Of a stretch of DNA of 64,000 bases, positions 24,419-32,456 are shown one piece after another. Origin of the DNA: Kocuria rosea subsp. polaris (lineage in GTDB: Bacteria > Actinomycetota > Actinomycetes > Actinomycetales > Micrococcaceae); NCBI GenBank assembly GCA_023896275.1, contig MLDA01000001.1, forward strand, positions 149,559-213,558, read 5' to 3'. The notes under the pieces are model-generated. The model made no database searches, was not told where the DNA came from, and saw only the letters and a program-made list of their open reading frames with translations. The translations under genes were made by a program, and so were the position numbers. The first letter of the stretch is position 1; the number at the start of each line of letters is the position of its first letter.

Positions 24419-24680
24419 AAAAATTGCACAAGGGTCTGCGGCCGGCTTTCGGGACCGTGATCATATTGTGATGTGCAGCACTATCGTTCCAGCACGAAGC
24501 CGTGGTGCCGGGTCGTCCTCCGTCGAGACCCCAGTGCGCACGTCGCCTGACCGGGCCTGGACGCTCTGTGCTGCACGGCCGCTGATTTACATCCCGACCA
24601 CTAGGTGGATAGCGTTCAAAGAACTTGAACACGCTGAGTCATCCTGGCTTGGCTGTCGCCCGTCAACCCGGGAAGGATGC

Positions 24681-24908
24681 ATGAAGTTCCACGTTCTACA
24701 CGCCGCGATCGGTGCATTGTGGGGTGCACTGGTCTTCTTCGCGGCATTCTTCCTCCGCAACGCCTTCGGCGACCCTCAAGCGCTCGGTGATCAGAGCATC
24801 ATGCTGGTCGGGCTCATCCTCATCGGTGCCGTTGCCACATCGGCTGGCCGTGCACGGCGGTCGACGGCGATGCAGAAGCGAGCCGCTTCGCGTCCCGACG
24901 CAATATAG
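24681..24908 (+). CDS. Small two-TM membrane protein
   Basis: This 75-residue protein starts at ATG 24681, right after GGAAGGA. Two hydrophobic segments (IGALWGALVFFAAFFL and SIMLVGLILIGAVATS) flank a short charged loop (RNAFGDPQALGDQ), and the C-terminus is basic. I do not recognise the family. Its interest is that part of it is duplicated as a remnant at 18404-18464, on the other side of the sugar operon. Confidence 0.6.
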   Translation: MKFHVLHAAIGALWGALVFFAAFFLRNAFGDPQALGDQSIMLVGLILIGAVATSAGRARRSTAMQKRAASRPDAI

Positions 24909-25071
24909 AGCGGACGCCCAAGTGCTCCCGGCAACGCACGCCGACACGAGGCAGAGCTCGCTGGACATCTGCTCCGGTTCCGCAGGCACAGACGCGGCTC
25001 CGCCGCCGAGCGCTTGGGCGGGCTACTACCCAGCAGGCCGCACAGTCAGCAGGAGGCGATGTTACAAAAAC

Positions 25072-25155
25072 GCCACTTCACTACAATCACTCTCCTGCCA
25101 TTTCACTTAACAGCAAAGGCAGCGGCCACCGTTTCACTCAAGTGGCAGTAGAGTG
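25072..25155. promoter_or_regulatory. Repeated motif in the fic promoter, likely operator
   Basis: Two direct copies, GCCACTTCACT (25072-25082) and GCCATTTCACT (25097-25107), precede the fic gene. A 13-base inverted pair, CACTCTCCTGCCA (25088-25100) and TGGCAGTAGAGTG (25143-25155), differs at one position. The last arm ends 5 nt before the GTG start. The C-terminal winged helix of the Fic protein is a natural candidate binder. Confidence 0.55.
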
Positions 25156-25160
25156 ACATC

Positions 25161-26366
25161 GTGGACATCGCAGACTTCAAGGACAACAAGCTCGGGTCGC
25201 TCGTGCCAATCCACGGGACCGATCCCACGAGTGGCCCTTGGCAACATTCCGCATTCGTGCCGACGCCGCTCTCTGCTCAAGAACCGCCCGCGCTCTCACA
25301 CCAGACGCATCGAGCCGTGGCCGAAGCCCGTGCGGCCCTGGCAGCCCTGGACGCGACCTCGAGACAACTTCCCAACCCTCAGTTGCTCCGACGCCCCACC
25401 CTGCGGCGGGAGGCGCAAAGTACCTCCGCTCTGGAAGGCACTTTCGCACCACTATCAGATGTTCTTGCCGCAGCAGACGACCAGCCGTCTGGCACGGACA
25501 TGCGCGAGATCCTGAACTATGAACGCATGGCCAGCCAGGCCTTCCACTATGTAGGGCAAGGCGCCTCTCTCACGACCGGGTTGCTTTGCGACCTACAGGG
25601 CGTCCTCGTCAAGGGAACGAGTGCAGAAGGTTCTGAAACCGGTCGAATCCGTCGAGTACAGGTTGCGGTAGGACAGCGCGAAGGCGCAGCGCCATCGGAG
25701 CTTCGAGTCCGGGCCGCCCGGTTCGTCCCTCCCCCACCCGGGCTCGACTTAGACGCGAGCGTCGGCGACTTCGTTGACTGGTTCAGGACCGACCATGCGG
25801 AAACGTTGGATCCCGTCGTTGCCGCAGCCATGGCACACTACCAATTCGAGACGCTCCACCCATTTCACGACGGCAACGGACGCCTCGGACGCATGCTGAT
25901 CGTCCTGCATCTTCACCTACATGGCATCCTCAGTGAGCCGACGCTGACTGTCTCGCCATGGTTCGAATCGCGGCGGACGGAATATTACAACCGTCTCCTT
26001 CACGTTAGCCGCACGGGCGTCTGGGACGAGTACATCCAGTTCTTCGCGACAGGCATCCGGGCCTCGGCCGATCTGACCTACAGGCAGATGCTTGCTTTGG
26101 TCGCCGCGCAGGAAACCCTCAAAGAGCGTGTGCGCGCGTCCGCCCTCCGCGCTGACACAGCGCACGTGCTCGTCGACTTCGCCGTCGCCAACCCCACGTT
26201 CACCATCCGTCAGGTCGAAGAAGCCCTTGGCGTGTCCTACGGGAGAGCGAACAAACTCGTCCAACAATTGGTCGACCTCGGTGTACTGCGCGAAATGATG
26301 TACATCGGAGGAACAAGAAGGTTCTCGGCGCCCGACGTCCTCGAAGTACTGATCAGCACCGAATAG
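25161..26366 (+). CDS. fic: Fic-domain protein with inhibitory motif and C-terminal winged helix
   Basis: This is a 401-residue Fic protein. The catalytic motif HPFHDGNGRLGR (residues 233-244) is complete, so AMP or another nucleotide moiety can be transferred to a target hydroxyl. A class II self-inhibitory helix is present as TSALEG (residues 88-93), matching [S/T]xxxE[G/N]. From about residue 320 on, FAVANPTFTIRQVEEALGVSY is a DNA-binding helix-turn-helix, giving the common Fic-wHTH architecture. It starts at GTG 25161 with only a weak site. An array of repeated motifs lies just upstream, consistent with self-repression. No separate antitoxin gene is seen, as expected for class II. Its target is unknown. 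Confidence 0.9.
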   Translation: MDIADFKDNKLGSLVPIHGTDPTSGPWQHSAFVPTPLSAQEPPALSHQTHRAVAEARAALAALDATSRQLPNPQLLRRPTLRREAQSTSALEGTFAPLSDVLAAADDQPSGTDMREILNYERMASQAFHYVGQGASLTTGLLCDLQGVLVKGTSAEGSETGRIRRVQVAVGQREGAAPSELRVRAARFVPPPPGLDLDASVGDFVDWFRTDHAETLDPVVAAAMAHYQFETLHPFHDGNGRLGRMLIVLHLHLHGILSEPTLTVSPWFESRRTEYYNRLLHVSRTGVWDEYIQFFATGIRASADLTYRQMLALVAAQETLKERVRASALRADTAHVLVDFAVANPTFTIRQVEEALGVSYGRANKLVQQLVDLGVLREMMYIGGTRRFSAPDVLEVLISTE

Positions 26367-26368
26367 TG

Positions 26369-26400
26369 TCCCCTGTGTGGCTCTCTTGCCACGCAGGGGA
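26369..26400. terminator. Terminator after fic
   Basis: Arms TCCCCTGTGTGG and CCACGCAGGGGA pair fully, with a single G-U, around an 8-nt loop. The hairpin starts 3 nt after the fic stop. Confidence 0.85.
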
Positions 26401-26630
26401 ATCAGGTTGACCCTCTCGGCATCCTTGCATCTGCGCTCGCTCGTTGACGAGTTGTTCGTCGTCGAGATAGATCACCAGCTCTCCGGGGCGTGCGTTGGCG
26501 ACGGGGGCCGCCATGCTGTCCGCCGGGTCGTCGGTAGAGGGAGTGCGCGACGGACTGGGCGCTACGGCCGCTTCCACCGGAGCCTCGGCCGTGCTCGGCG
26601 CCGGCTGAACGGCGCGCTGGCCGGGCGCGC

Positions 26631-26750
26631 CTAATTCACCAGCAGCGCGACGCCGGCCATCACGCCCGAGCCGACCAGGGCCGCGCACAGCACGAGGGCC
26701 GTGATGGTCGTGGCGAGGCTCGTCTTGGGCGGCTTGAGGTCGTCTTCCAT
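26631..26750 (-). CDS. 39-residue single-TM protein (possibly frameshifted)
   Basis: The ATG at 26750 opens a short frame: MEDDLKPPK, then a clear TM helix (TTITALVLCAALVGSGV and on to VALLVN) and TAG. A weak GGGGACC precedes it. Directly after the TM helix, the next minus frame stays open to 26353 and reads as a Pro/Ala/Thr-rich linker, then ELVIYLDDEQLVNERAQM. A single frameshift near 26637 would therefore join a TM anchor to an extracytoplasmic tail. It could be a real micro-membrane protein or the broken start of a larger one. Confidence 0.45.
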   Translation of the reverse strand: MEDDLKPPKTSLATTITALVLCAALVGSGVMAGVALLVN

Positions 26751-26816
26751 GGTCCCCGAATCATTGCTTGGCTGGTTTCCCGACGGACGTGAGCACACCG
26801 TCCGTTGCCCTCCAGC

Positions 26817-27683
26817 CTAACGGAGCGCGATGGCCGCGACCTGCTCCTCACTCACGTCGAGCATGCCCAGCTGGGCCGAGGGCAGGGCCTCCCAGGACTC
26901 CGTCCCGTCCGCCCGCTTCACCGGAACCCGTGGGGTCAACACCAGGAACTCAGTCTCCACGGGCGCCAGCTCGAAGCCGAACTCGACCTGCTCGCCCGGC
27001 TCGAGCCGCACCACGTCCCCACGCGCCGCGGCTTCACCATCGATCGTCACGGCGTCCACGCGCGCTTCCAGGTCCGGAACGCCGACGGTGATCTCCTCGG
27101 AGCTGGCGTTGGTCAGCGGGGCCATCAACTGGTCAACACCCGAATAGACGGACCCGTACCCATCCGCGGCTTCAATCACACGCGCATCCTCCGCCTTGCC
27201 GAGCGTGAAGTGCCAGGATCCGATCCGATGCGTCGAGCTCTCCCCACTGGAATAGTTCAGCGTCAGCGTCTCCACGGTCGCCTCCCGCTCCGGCACGACC
27301 GTCAGGAGGAGACTGCCGAGCACACCGTGATCGGTGGTGTCGCCCGGCTCAACCGAGAACTCGGCCACGTCGATCTCCTGCCCGCCCTCGCCGCTCAGAA
27401 CCACCGAGGAGACGCCGTTCCACACCGGCGAATCCGCCGCATCCAGCAGGACCAGAGTGACGGGATACCCCGACTCCGGATCGGGAACGTCGACATCCGC
27501 CCGGGTCAGGGCGAATCGCGCGTCCGCGGCCGGTGGCGCCGGCTGCGCACACCCGGCCAGGGCCACACCCAGCACGACGGCGGCGAGCACGCCCGCCTGG
27601 ACACTCGCCTTCCGCGTCGGCCGGCCGGGGCGCGGGGCACCTGCGGATACACGCTGAGTGAGGGATCGAGGCTGTCGGCTCAT
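26817..27683 (-). CDS. Secreted lipoprotein, unknown function
   Basis: This 288-residue protein starts at ATG 27683. TATGCT lies exactly 6 nt before the ATG, indicating a leaderless transcript; an in-frame GTG at 27701 is less likely. After a basic N-terminus comes a hydrophobic stretch and lipobox LAGC (about residue 45), so it is lipid-anchored outside the membrane. The mature part is rich in beta-type sequence (VTLVLLDAADSPVWNGVSS, VETLTLNYSSG). I do not recognise a family; it may be a DUF4352-like or Ig-like domain protein. It is divergent from the penicillin-binding lipoprotein gene, with 75 bp between start codons. Confidence 0.7.
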   Translation of the reverse strand: MSRQPRSLTQRVSAGAPRPGRPTRKASVQAGVLAAVVLGVALAGCAQPAPPAADARFALTRADVDVPDPESGYPVTLVLLDAADSPVWNGVSSVVLSGEGGQEIDVAEFSVEPGDTTDHGVLGSLLLTVVPEREATVETLTLNYSSGESSTHRIGSWHFTLGKAEDARVIEAADGYGSVYSGVDQLMAPLTNASSEEITVGVPDLEARVDAVTIDGEAAARGDVVRLEPGEQVEFGFELAPVETEFLVLTPRVPVKRADGTESWEALPSAQLGMLDVSEEQVAAIALR

Positions 27684-27722
27684 GGGGTGAGCATACTTCA
27701 CGCGATTTTCGGCATCGCGGCG

Positions 27723-27758
27723 TTGTTACCGTCAGAGCGCCCGCATAGACTCAAGCCC
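27723..27758 (+). promoter_or_regulatory. Leaderless-type promoter of the penicillin-binding protein gene
   Basis: TTGTTA (27723-27728) and TAGACT (27746-27751) are separated by 17 nt, and the ATG follows 7 nt after the -10. Transcription should begin at or within a base or two of the start codon. No ribosome-binding site is present. Confidence 0.7.
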
Positions 27759-29666
27759 ATGCGCCCTTCGATTCGTCACCTTGCCGGCCTTACGGTGGCC
27801 GGCCTCGCCGCCGCTTCGCTCGCCGCCTGCGGCCCCGGCCTCCCGGAAACCGGCCCCGCCGCCGAGGCGCTCTCCGGCGCCCTCGTGAGCGGTGACTTCA
27901 CGGGCGTGCCCCTGGCGGGCGTCTCCGCCGAGGAAGCGGGCGACGTCGTCGGGCACGCCTTTGAGCGCATGGGCGAGATCGAGCGCATCGTTGGCGTCGA
28001 GGACCCCGTCGTGGACGAAGAACAGACCGACGGCGTTACGACCGCGACGTCTACCGTCAGTGTGTCGTGGGACGTCGACGAGACGGACAACGACTTCAGC
28101 TATGAGACGCAGGCCGTGTGGGAACTCGACGAGGAGGCCGAGCAGTGGCGGCTGCGCTTCACCCCGGAGATCCTCGCGCCCGAGCTCGGCGAGGGCGACT
28201 ACCTCTCCGCCAAGACGACCTCCGGCGAGCGCGGCGAGATCCTCGGAGCGGATGGCGAGGCAATCGTGACGGACCGGCCCGTGGTGCGCGTGGGGATCGA
28301 CAAGACGCGTGCCGAATCGGACGAATGGGAGGACTCCGCGCGGGAGCTGGCCGAGATGGTCGGTATCGACCCCGACGCGTACGCCTCGCAGGTCGAAGCC
28401 ACGGGAGAGAAGGCATGGGTGCAGGCGATCATCCTGCGCGATGACGACCGCGACGTGAGCGACGAGGAGATCTACGAGATCCCCGGGGCGATCGTGCAGC
28501 CGGACGAGATCCCGCTCGCGCCCACCCGCGAGTTCGCGCGACCGATCCTGGGCGCCGTGGGTCAGGCGACCGCCGAGATCGTCGAGGCGTCCGAGGGGCG
28601 GGTCGAGGCCGGCGATCAGGTCGGGCTCTCCGGGCTGCAGGCCGCGTACGACGCGGAACTTGCCGGCACCAAAGCCGTGACCATCACGCGCAACTCTGGC
28701 GAAGACGAGCCCACTGTGGAGCTCTTCGCGAGTGAGCGGACCGACGGCGTCGACCTGAAGCTGTCGCTCGAAGCGGACCTGCAGACGGCCGCAGAGGAGG
28801 TGCTAGCCGACGTCGAACCAGCGTCGGCGATCGTCGCGATCCGCCCGTCCGACGGCGCCGTGCTGGCCGCCGCGTCCGGCCCCGGCGGCGAGGGGTACAA
28901 CACCGCGCTGCTGGGGCGCTACGCGCCGGGCTCGACGTTCAAAGTCGTCAGCGCGCTCGCGATGCTGCGCGGCGGCGCGACCGAGAACACCACCGTCGAG
29001 TGCACACCCACCACCACGGTGGACGGGAAGTCGTTCAAGAACTTCGACGCGTACCCCTCCTCCGCGCTCGGCAGCATCCCGCTCTCCGAGGCCCTCGCCC
29101 AGTCCTGCAACACGGTCTTCGTGAACGCCGGGAACGACGTCGGATCCTCGGCCCTCGCCGAGGCGGCAGCCGCGCTAGGGCTCACCGGCGAGGACGGCAC
29201 GGGCACCGGCGCGTTCCTCGGCACCGTGCCGGACGACTCGGAAGGCACGGAGCTGGCCGCCAACATGATCGGGCAGGGCGTGGTGCAGGCCTCCACGCTG
29301 GGCATGGCGACGGTTGCGGCGTCGGTCTCCGCGGGCGAGACCGTGCAGCCGCGACTCGTCCTCTCCCCCGAGCAGGAGGCGCCTGCCGAACCGGCGAGCA
29401 AGCTGACCACGGAGGAGTCCGAGGCGCTGGCGCGGATGATGGGCGACGTCGTCGACCACGGCACCCTCGTGGACCTGAAGGACCTGACCGGCGGGACGGT
29501 GATCGGCAAGAGCGGCACGGCGGAGTACGACGACGAGCAGAACGCCCACGCCTGGGCGATCGCGGTGCAGGGCGACCTCGCGGTGGCGGCGTTCGTCGAA
29601 GAAGGCGACGGCGGCTCCCGCACGGCAGGTCCGCTGGTGAAGGAATTCCTCTCAGCCGCCCGCTAG
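27759..29666 (+). CDS. Penicillin-binding lipoprotein (class B transpeptidase, MecA-type N-terminus)
   Basis: This 635-residue peptidoglycan transpeptidase has a lipobox LAAC near residue 22. An NTF2-like MecA_N domain follows (ALSGALVSGDFTGVPLAG, then SVSWDVDETDNDFSYET). Then comes a PBP dimerisation domain (GERGEILGADGEAIVTDRPV). The transpeptidase domain carries the active-site tetrad STFK in YAPGSTFKVVSALA, SxN as SCN in LAQSCNTVFVNAG, and KSG in place of KTG (VIGKSGTAEY). The frame is open far upstream, but the leaderless promoter fixes the start at 27759. Related actinobacterial proteins are common; acylation by beta-lactams and any resistance role are family knowledge, not seen here. 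Confidence 0.9.
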   Translation: MRPSIRHLAGLTVAGLAAASLAACGPGLPETGPAAEALSGALVSGDFTGVPLAGVSAEEAGDVVGHAFERMGEIERIVGVEDPVVDEEQTDGVTTATSTVSVSWDVDETDNDFSYETQAVWELDEEAEQWRLRFTPEILAPELGEGDYLSAKTTSGERGEILGADGEAIVTDRPVVRVGIDKTRAESDEWEDSARELAEMVGIDPDAYASQVEATGEKAWVQAIILRDDDRDVSDEEIYEIPGAIVQPDEIPLAPTREFARPILGAVGQATAEIVEASEGRVEAGDQVGLSGLQAAYDAELAGTKAVTITRNSGEDEPTVELFASERTDGVDLKLSLEADLQTAAEEVLADVEPASAIVAIRPSDGAVLAAASGPGGEGYNTALLGRYAPGSTFKVVSALAMLRGGATENTTVECTPTTTVDGKSFKNFDAYPSSALGSIPLSEALAQSCNTVFVNAGNDVGSSALAEAAAALGLTGEDGTGTGAFLGTVPDDSEGTELAANMIGQGVVQASTLGMATVAASVSAGETVQPRLVLSPEQEAPAEPASKLTTEESEALARMMGDVVDHGTLVDLKDLTGGTVIGKSGTAEYDDEQNAHAWAIAVQGDLAVAAFVEEGDGGSRTAGPLVKEFLSAAR

Positions 29667-29744
29667 AGACCGGCTGGGCAGCCGCCTGCTCCGGTCCGGC
29701 GTGCCAGCACTGACAGCAAACGACAGTTCGACCATCGGGGAAAT

Positions 29745-29993
29745 ATGAGTGTAGAGAATTCGACAACGTCCCACGAGCAGGCCCGAAACGCGCGGCGCGC
29801 GAACGTGTTGTCCGCAGGGGACGTCCTGATGGGCATCGGCTGGAGCGTCTGCGCCCTGGCCATCGTGTCGGGAGTGTTCGCCGGCTTCGCCGGCGACTCA
29901 CCGCTGGCCTTCGTCGGCGTCATGCCCGGCCTACTACTGGTGGCCATCGGCTACCTCAAGCGAATCGCCACCGCTCTGCTGGAACAGCTCTAG
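29745..29993 (+). CDS. Small two-TM membrane protein
   Basis: This 82-residue protein starts at ATG 29745 with GGGGA 6 nt upstream. The N-terminal ~25 residues are polar (SVENSTTSHEQARNARRAN). Two TM helices follow (IGWSVCALAIVSGVFAGFAG and FVGVMPGLLLVAIGYL), and the tail is short and amphipathic. No family is recognised. It lies between the penicillin-binding gene and the CstR module but has no obvious link to either. Confidence 0.65.
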   Translation: MSVENSTTSHEQARNARRANVLSAGDVLMGIGWSVCALAIVSGVFAGFAGDSPLAFVGVMPGLLLVAIGYLKRIATALLEQL

Positions 29994-30019
29994 CTCCCTT
30001 CCCGGGGACGGCCAGCCGC

Positions 30020-30047
30020 TTGACTTAAATACCCCCGGGGGTATTCT
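30020..30047 (+). promoter_or_regulatory. CstR-type operator embedded in a leaderless promoter
   Basis: TTGACT (30020-30025) and TATTCT (30042-30047) are separated by 16 nt. A perfect 18-bp palindrome, AATACCCCC followed by GGGGGTATT (30028-30045), fills the spacer and overlaps the -10. The poly-C/poly-G palindrome flanked by TA is the hallmark of CsoR/CstR-family operators. The ATG follows 7 nt after the -10. Confidence 0.85.
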
Positions 30048-30054
30048 GGTCGGT

Positions 30055-31815
30055 ATGGACACCCCCTCACAGCCCGCCCGGCGCATCGTGGTCGTCGGCG
30101 GCGTCGCCGGCGGCATGAGCTTCGCCGCCCGCGCCCGCCGACTCGACGAATCCGCCGCCATCACCGTCCTGGACCGCGGCCGCCACGTCTCCTTCGCGAA
30201 CTGCGGCCTGCCGTATCACCTGGACGGAGAGATCTCCGACGGATCGGCCCTCACGCTGCGCACGCCCGAATCGTTCCGGCCCTCCCGGATCGACGTGCGC
30301 ATCGGGCACGACGTCGTCGCACTCGACCCGCACGCTCGCACCGTCACCATCGAGGTATCGGACGCAGACGGCGTCCGCACCGAGACCATCGAATACGACG
30401 AGCTCCTCCTCTCCCCCGGCGGCCGCACCATCGTGCCCCACGTCGAGGGCCTCGCCGCCGGCTTCGCTTCCGGCCGAGTGCGCACGATGCGCACGGTCGA
30501 CGACGCCACCGGGCTGCGCGCCGACATCCTCGCCGCCCGGGCCCGCACCGCCGTCGTTGTCGGCGCCGGGTTCATCGGCCTCGAAGCGGCCGAGACCCTC
30601 GCCGAGGCCGGGCTCGAGGTAACCCTCGTCCAGCGCTCCCGCCAGATCCTGCCGCCCCTCGAGCGCGAGCTCGCGCACCTCGTCGCCGAGGAGGCCCGCC
30701 GACTGGGCATCCGCGTCCTCACCGGTCGCCAGCTGCGCGCCTACCGCGCGGGCACAGACGGAAGCGACGTCGTCGTGCTCGACGACGGCACCGAGCTGCC
30801 CGCCGACGCGACCGTGATCGCCACCGGCATCACGCCGGACACGGACGTGTTCGCCGCGGCCGGCGTCGAATGCGACGCTGGCGCCATCCTGACCGACGAC
30901 CACGGCCGCACGAACCTGGAGCATGTCTGGGCCGTCGGCGATGCGACCGCCCGGCCCACCCCGGTCACGGGCGCCACCCGGGCCACGGCCCTCGCCGGAC
31001 CGGCCAACCGTGCCGGCCGCCTCGTCGCGGACGCGATGCTCGGCGAAAACGCCCGGCCGCTGCCGCCCGCGCAGGGCACCGCCGTCGTCCGTGTCGGCAA
31101 CCTGACCGCCGCGATGACCGGTGCCAACCGGGCGGAGTTGGACGCCACGGGCACCGCTTACGAGACGCTTCACCTGCACCCGCTGCAGCACGCCGGGTAC
31201 TTCCCCGGGGCCGAGCAGATCCACCTCCTCGTGCATATCGGACCGGACGGCCGGCTCCTCGGGGCGCAGGCCGTGGGGCGCGACGGCGTCGACAAGCGAA
31301 TCGACGTCATCGCCACCGCCATGCGCGGCGGGTTGGACGTGGCCGACCTGATCGATCTCGACCTCGCCTACGCGCCGCCGTACGGTTCGGCAAAGGACCC
31401 GGTGAATTTCGTCGGGATGCTGGGAGAGAACGTCACCAGCGGACTGGTGCGGCTGTGGCACGCCGCCGACGCCGCGGCGCTGGCCGGGGCACTGGTGCTG
31501 GACGTTCGCAACCCGGACGAGGTCGCCTCCGGCACCCCGCCGGGAGCACTGGTGATCCCAGTGAACGAGTTGCGTGGGCGGCTGGCCGAGGTGTTCGCCG
31601 CCGCTGAGCACGACGACGGCGCCCGGCCGATCCGCATCCTCTGTGCCTCCGGCGTGCGCTCGGCTGCCGCCTACCGCATCATCGTTCAGGCCGCCGCCGC
31701 TGCGGGGCGCTCGCTCGATGTCGCGACGCTCTCCGGCGGCATGCTGACCCTGCGTGCCTGGCACGGCGATGACGTGCGCGACCTGCTCGCCGTGCCGGAA
31801 GGGGTGGCGGCATGA
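30055..31815 (+). CDS. CoA-disulfide reductase fused to a rhodanese domain
   Basis: This 586-residue flavoprotein belongs to the CoADR-Rhd type that reduces CoA disulfide/persulfide or polysulfide with NAD(P)H. It has an FAD-binding GGVAGGMSFAARARRL (residues 15-30) and the single redox cysteine Cys50 in SFANCGLPY. An NAD(P) Rossmann loop VVGAGFIGLEAAE is followed by a dimerisation domain ending in YAPPYGSAKDPVNF. The C-terminal rhodanese domain starts near residue 480 and carries the persulfide cysteine Cys530 in LCASGVRS. It is cytoplasmic. The upstream palindrome and the overlapping cstR-like gene indicate induction by reactive sulfur. It would detoxify or recycle low-molecular-weight persulfides. 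Confidence 0.9.
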   Translation: MDTPSQPARRIVVVGGVAGGMSFAARARRLDESAAITVLDRGRHVSFANCGLPYHLDGEISDGSALTLRTPESFRPSRIDVRIGHDVVALDPHARTVTIEVSDADGVRTETIEYDELLLSPGGRTIVPHVEGLAAGFASGRVRTMRTVDDATGLRADILAARARTAVVVGAGFIGLEAAETLAEAGLEVTLVQRSRQILPPLERELAHLVAEEARRLGIRVLTGRQLRAYRAGTDGSDVVVLDDGTELPADATVIATGITPDTDVFAAAGVECDAGAILTDDHGRTNLEHVWAVGDATARPTPVTGATRATALAGPANRAGRLVADAMLGENARPLPPAQGTAVVRVGNLTAAMTGANRAELDATGTAYETLHLHPLQHAGYFPGAEQIHLLVHIGPDGRLLGAQAVGRDGVDKRIDVIATAMRGGLDVADLIDLDLAYAPPYGSAKDPVNFVGMLGENVTSGLVRLWHAADAAALAGALVLDVRNPDEVASGTPPGALVIPVNELRGRLAEVFAAAEHDDGARPIRILCASGVRSAAAYRIIVQAAAAAGRSLDVATLSGGMLTLRAWHGDDVRDLLAVPEGVAA

Positions 31816-32111
31816 TCTCCCCGGACGAAGCCACCCAGCGCAAGATCCTCAACCGGCTCAAGCGGGCGCGAGGTCAGCTCGATGCCGTGATCAACGCCGT
31901 CGAGGAGCAGAAGTCCTGCCGCGACGTCGTCACCCAGCTCTCCGCGGTGACAAGCGCCCTGGACAGGGCCGGCTTCGCGATCGTCTCCACCGCCATGCGG
32001 GAGTGCGTCGTCTCCGATGCCGGCGACGCCACGGACGGAGACGCCGAGAGAGACAACGGGGACAAGATGAGCCTCGACGAGCTCGAGCAGCTGTTCATGC
32101 GCCTGACCTGA
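31812..32111 (+). CDS. cstR: CstR-type persulfide-sensing repressor (CsoR/RcnR family)
   Basis: This 99-residue all-helical DUF156 regulator opens with ATQRKILNRLKRARGQLDAV. Cys36 (QKSCRDVV) and Cys65 (MRECVV) match the two cysteines of the family. Residue 61, a copper-binding His in CsoR, is Ala here, so the protein cannot form the Cu(I) site and fits the CstR branch that senses persulfides by forming Cys-Cys cross-links. The ATG overlaps the previous TGA by 4 nt. It should repress its own operon through the palindrome at 30028-30045. Confidence 0.88.
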   Translation: MISPDEATQRKILNRLKRARGQLDAVINAVEEQKSCRDVVTQLSAVTSALDRAGFAIVSTAMRECVVSDAGDATDGDAERDNGDKMSLDELEQLFMRLT

Positions 32112-32157
32112 ACGACCCTTCACCCACCTGCACACCACCAAAACCAAGGAGACCACT

Positions 32158-32316
32158 ATGTGCCGAGCCGTTACCTGCAAGACCTGCAGCAAGACCACCT
32201 GGGCCGGCTGCGGCCAGCACGTCGATTCCGTCAAAGCGGCCGTGCCCGCCGGCCAGTGGTGCGGCGGGCATGAGAACGCGAAGAAGGGCTTCTTCGCGAG
32301 TCTCTTCGGCCGCTAG
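32158..32316 (+). CDS. 52-residue Cys-rich protein in the CstR operon
   Basis: A very short gene starts at ATG 32158 with AAGGAG 7 nt upstream. The product begins MCRAVTCKTCSKTTWAGCGQ and contains five cysteines, two of them as CxxC, plus two histidines (GQH and GGH). It ends in a basic/aromatic tail (KKGFFASLFGR). The pattern suggests a zinc- or metal-binding ribbon, or a thiol carrier. It lies 46 nt after cstR in the same orientation with no terminator between, so it is probably co-induced by sulfur stress. I do not know a function for this protein. Confidence 0.75.
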   Translation: MCRAVTCKTCSKTTWAGCGQHVDSVKAAVPAGQWCGGHENAKKGFFASLFGR

Positions 32317-32456
32317 CCGTCGGCGGCCGCGCATTCACACTCGGCGCCCGCCGAAACCTTGCCTGTGGATAACTTCGCTCGGCGCCCCTCACCCTGTACT
32401 AGCATGGCCGGAACGATTCGATCAGCGACGGCAGGTACACGGGAGAGCGGCACGGC

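Noticed and set aside
24468..24680. A 71-codon N-terminal extension of the small membrane protein at 24681
   Set aside because: GGAAGGA directly before ATG 24681 marks the start, and the extension has no membrane or signal features and overlaps the ROK regulatory region.
26805..27758. A 318-codon N-terminal extension of the penicillin-binding protein
   Set aside because: It is antisense to the divergent lipoprotein gene. The promoter TTGTTA-17-TAGACT and the lipobox place the start at 27759.
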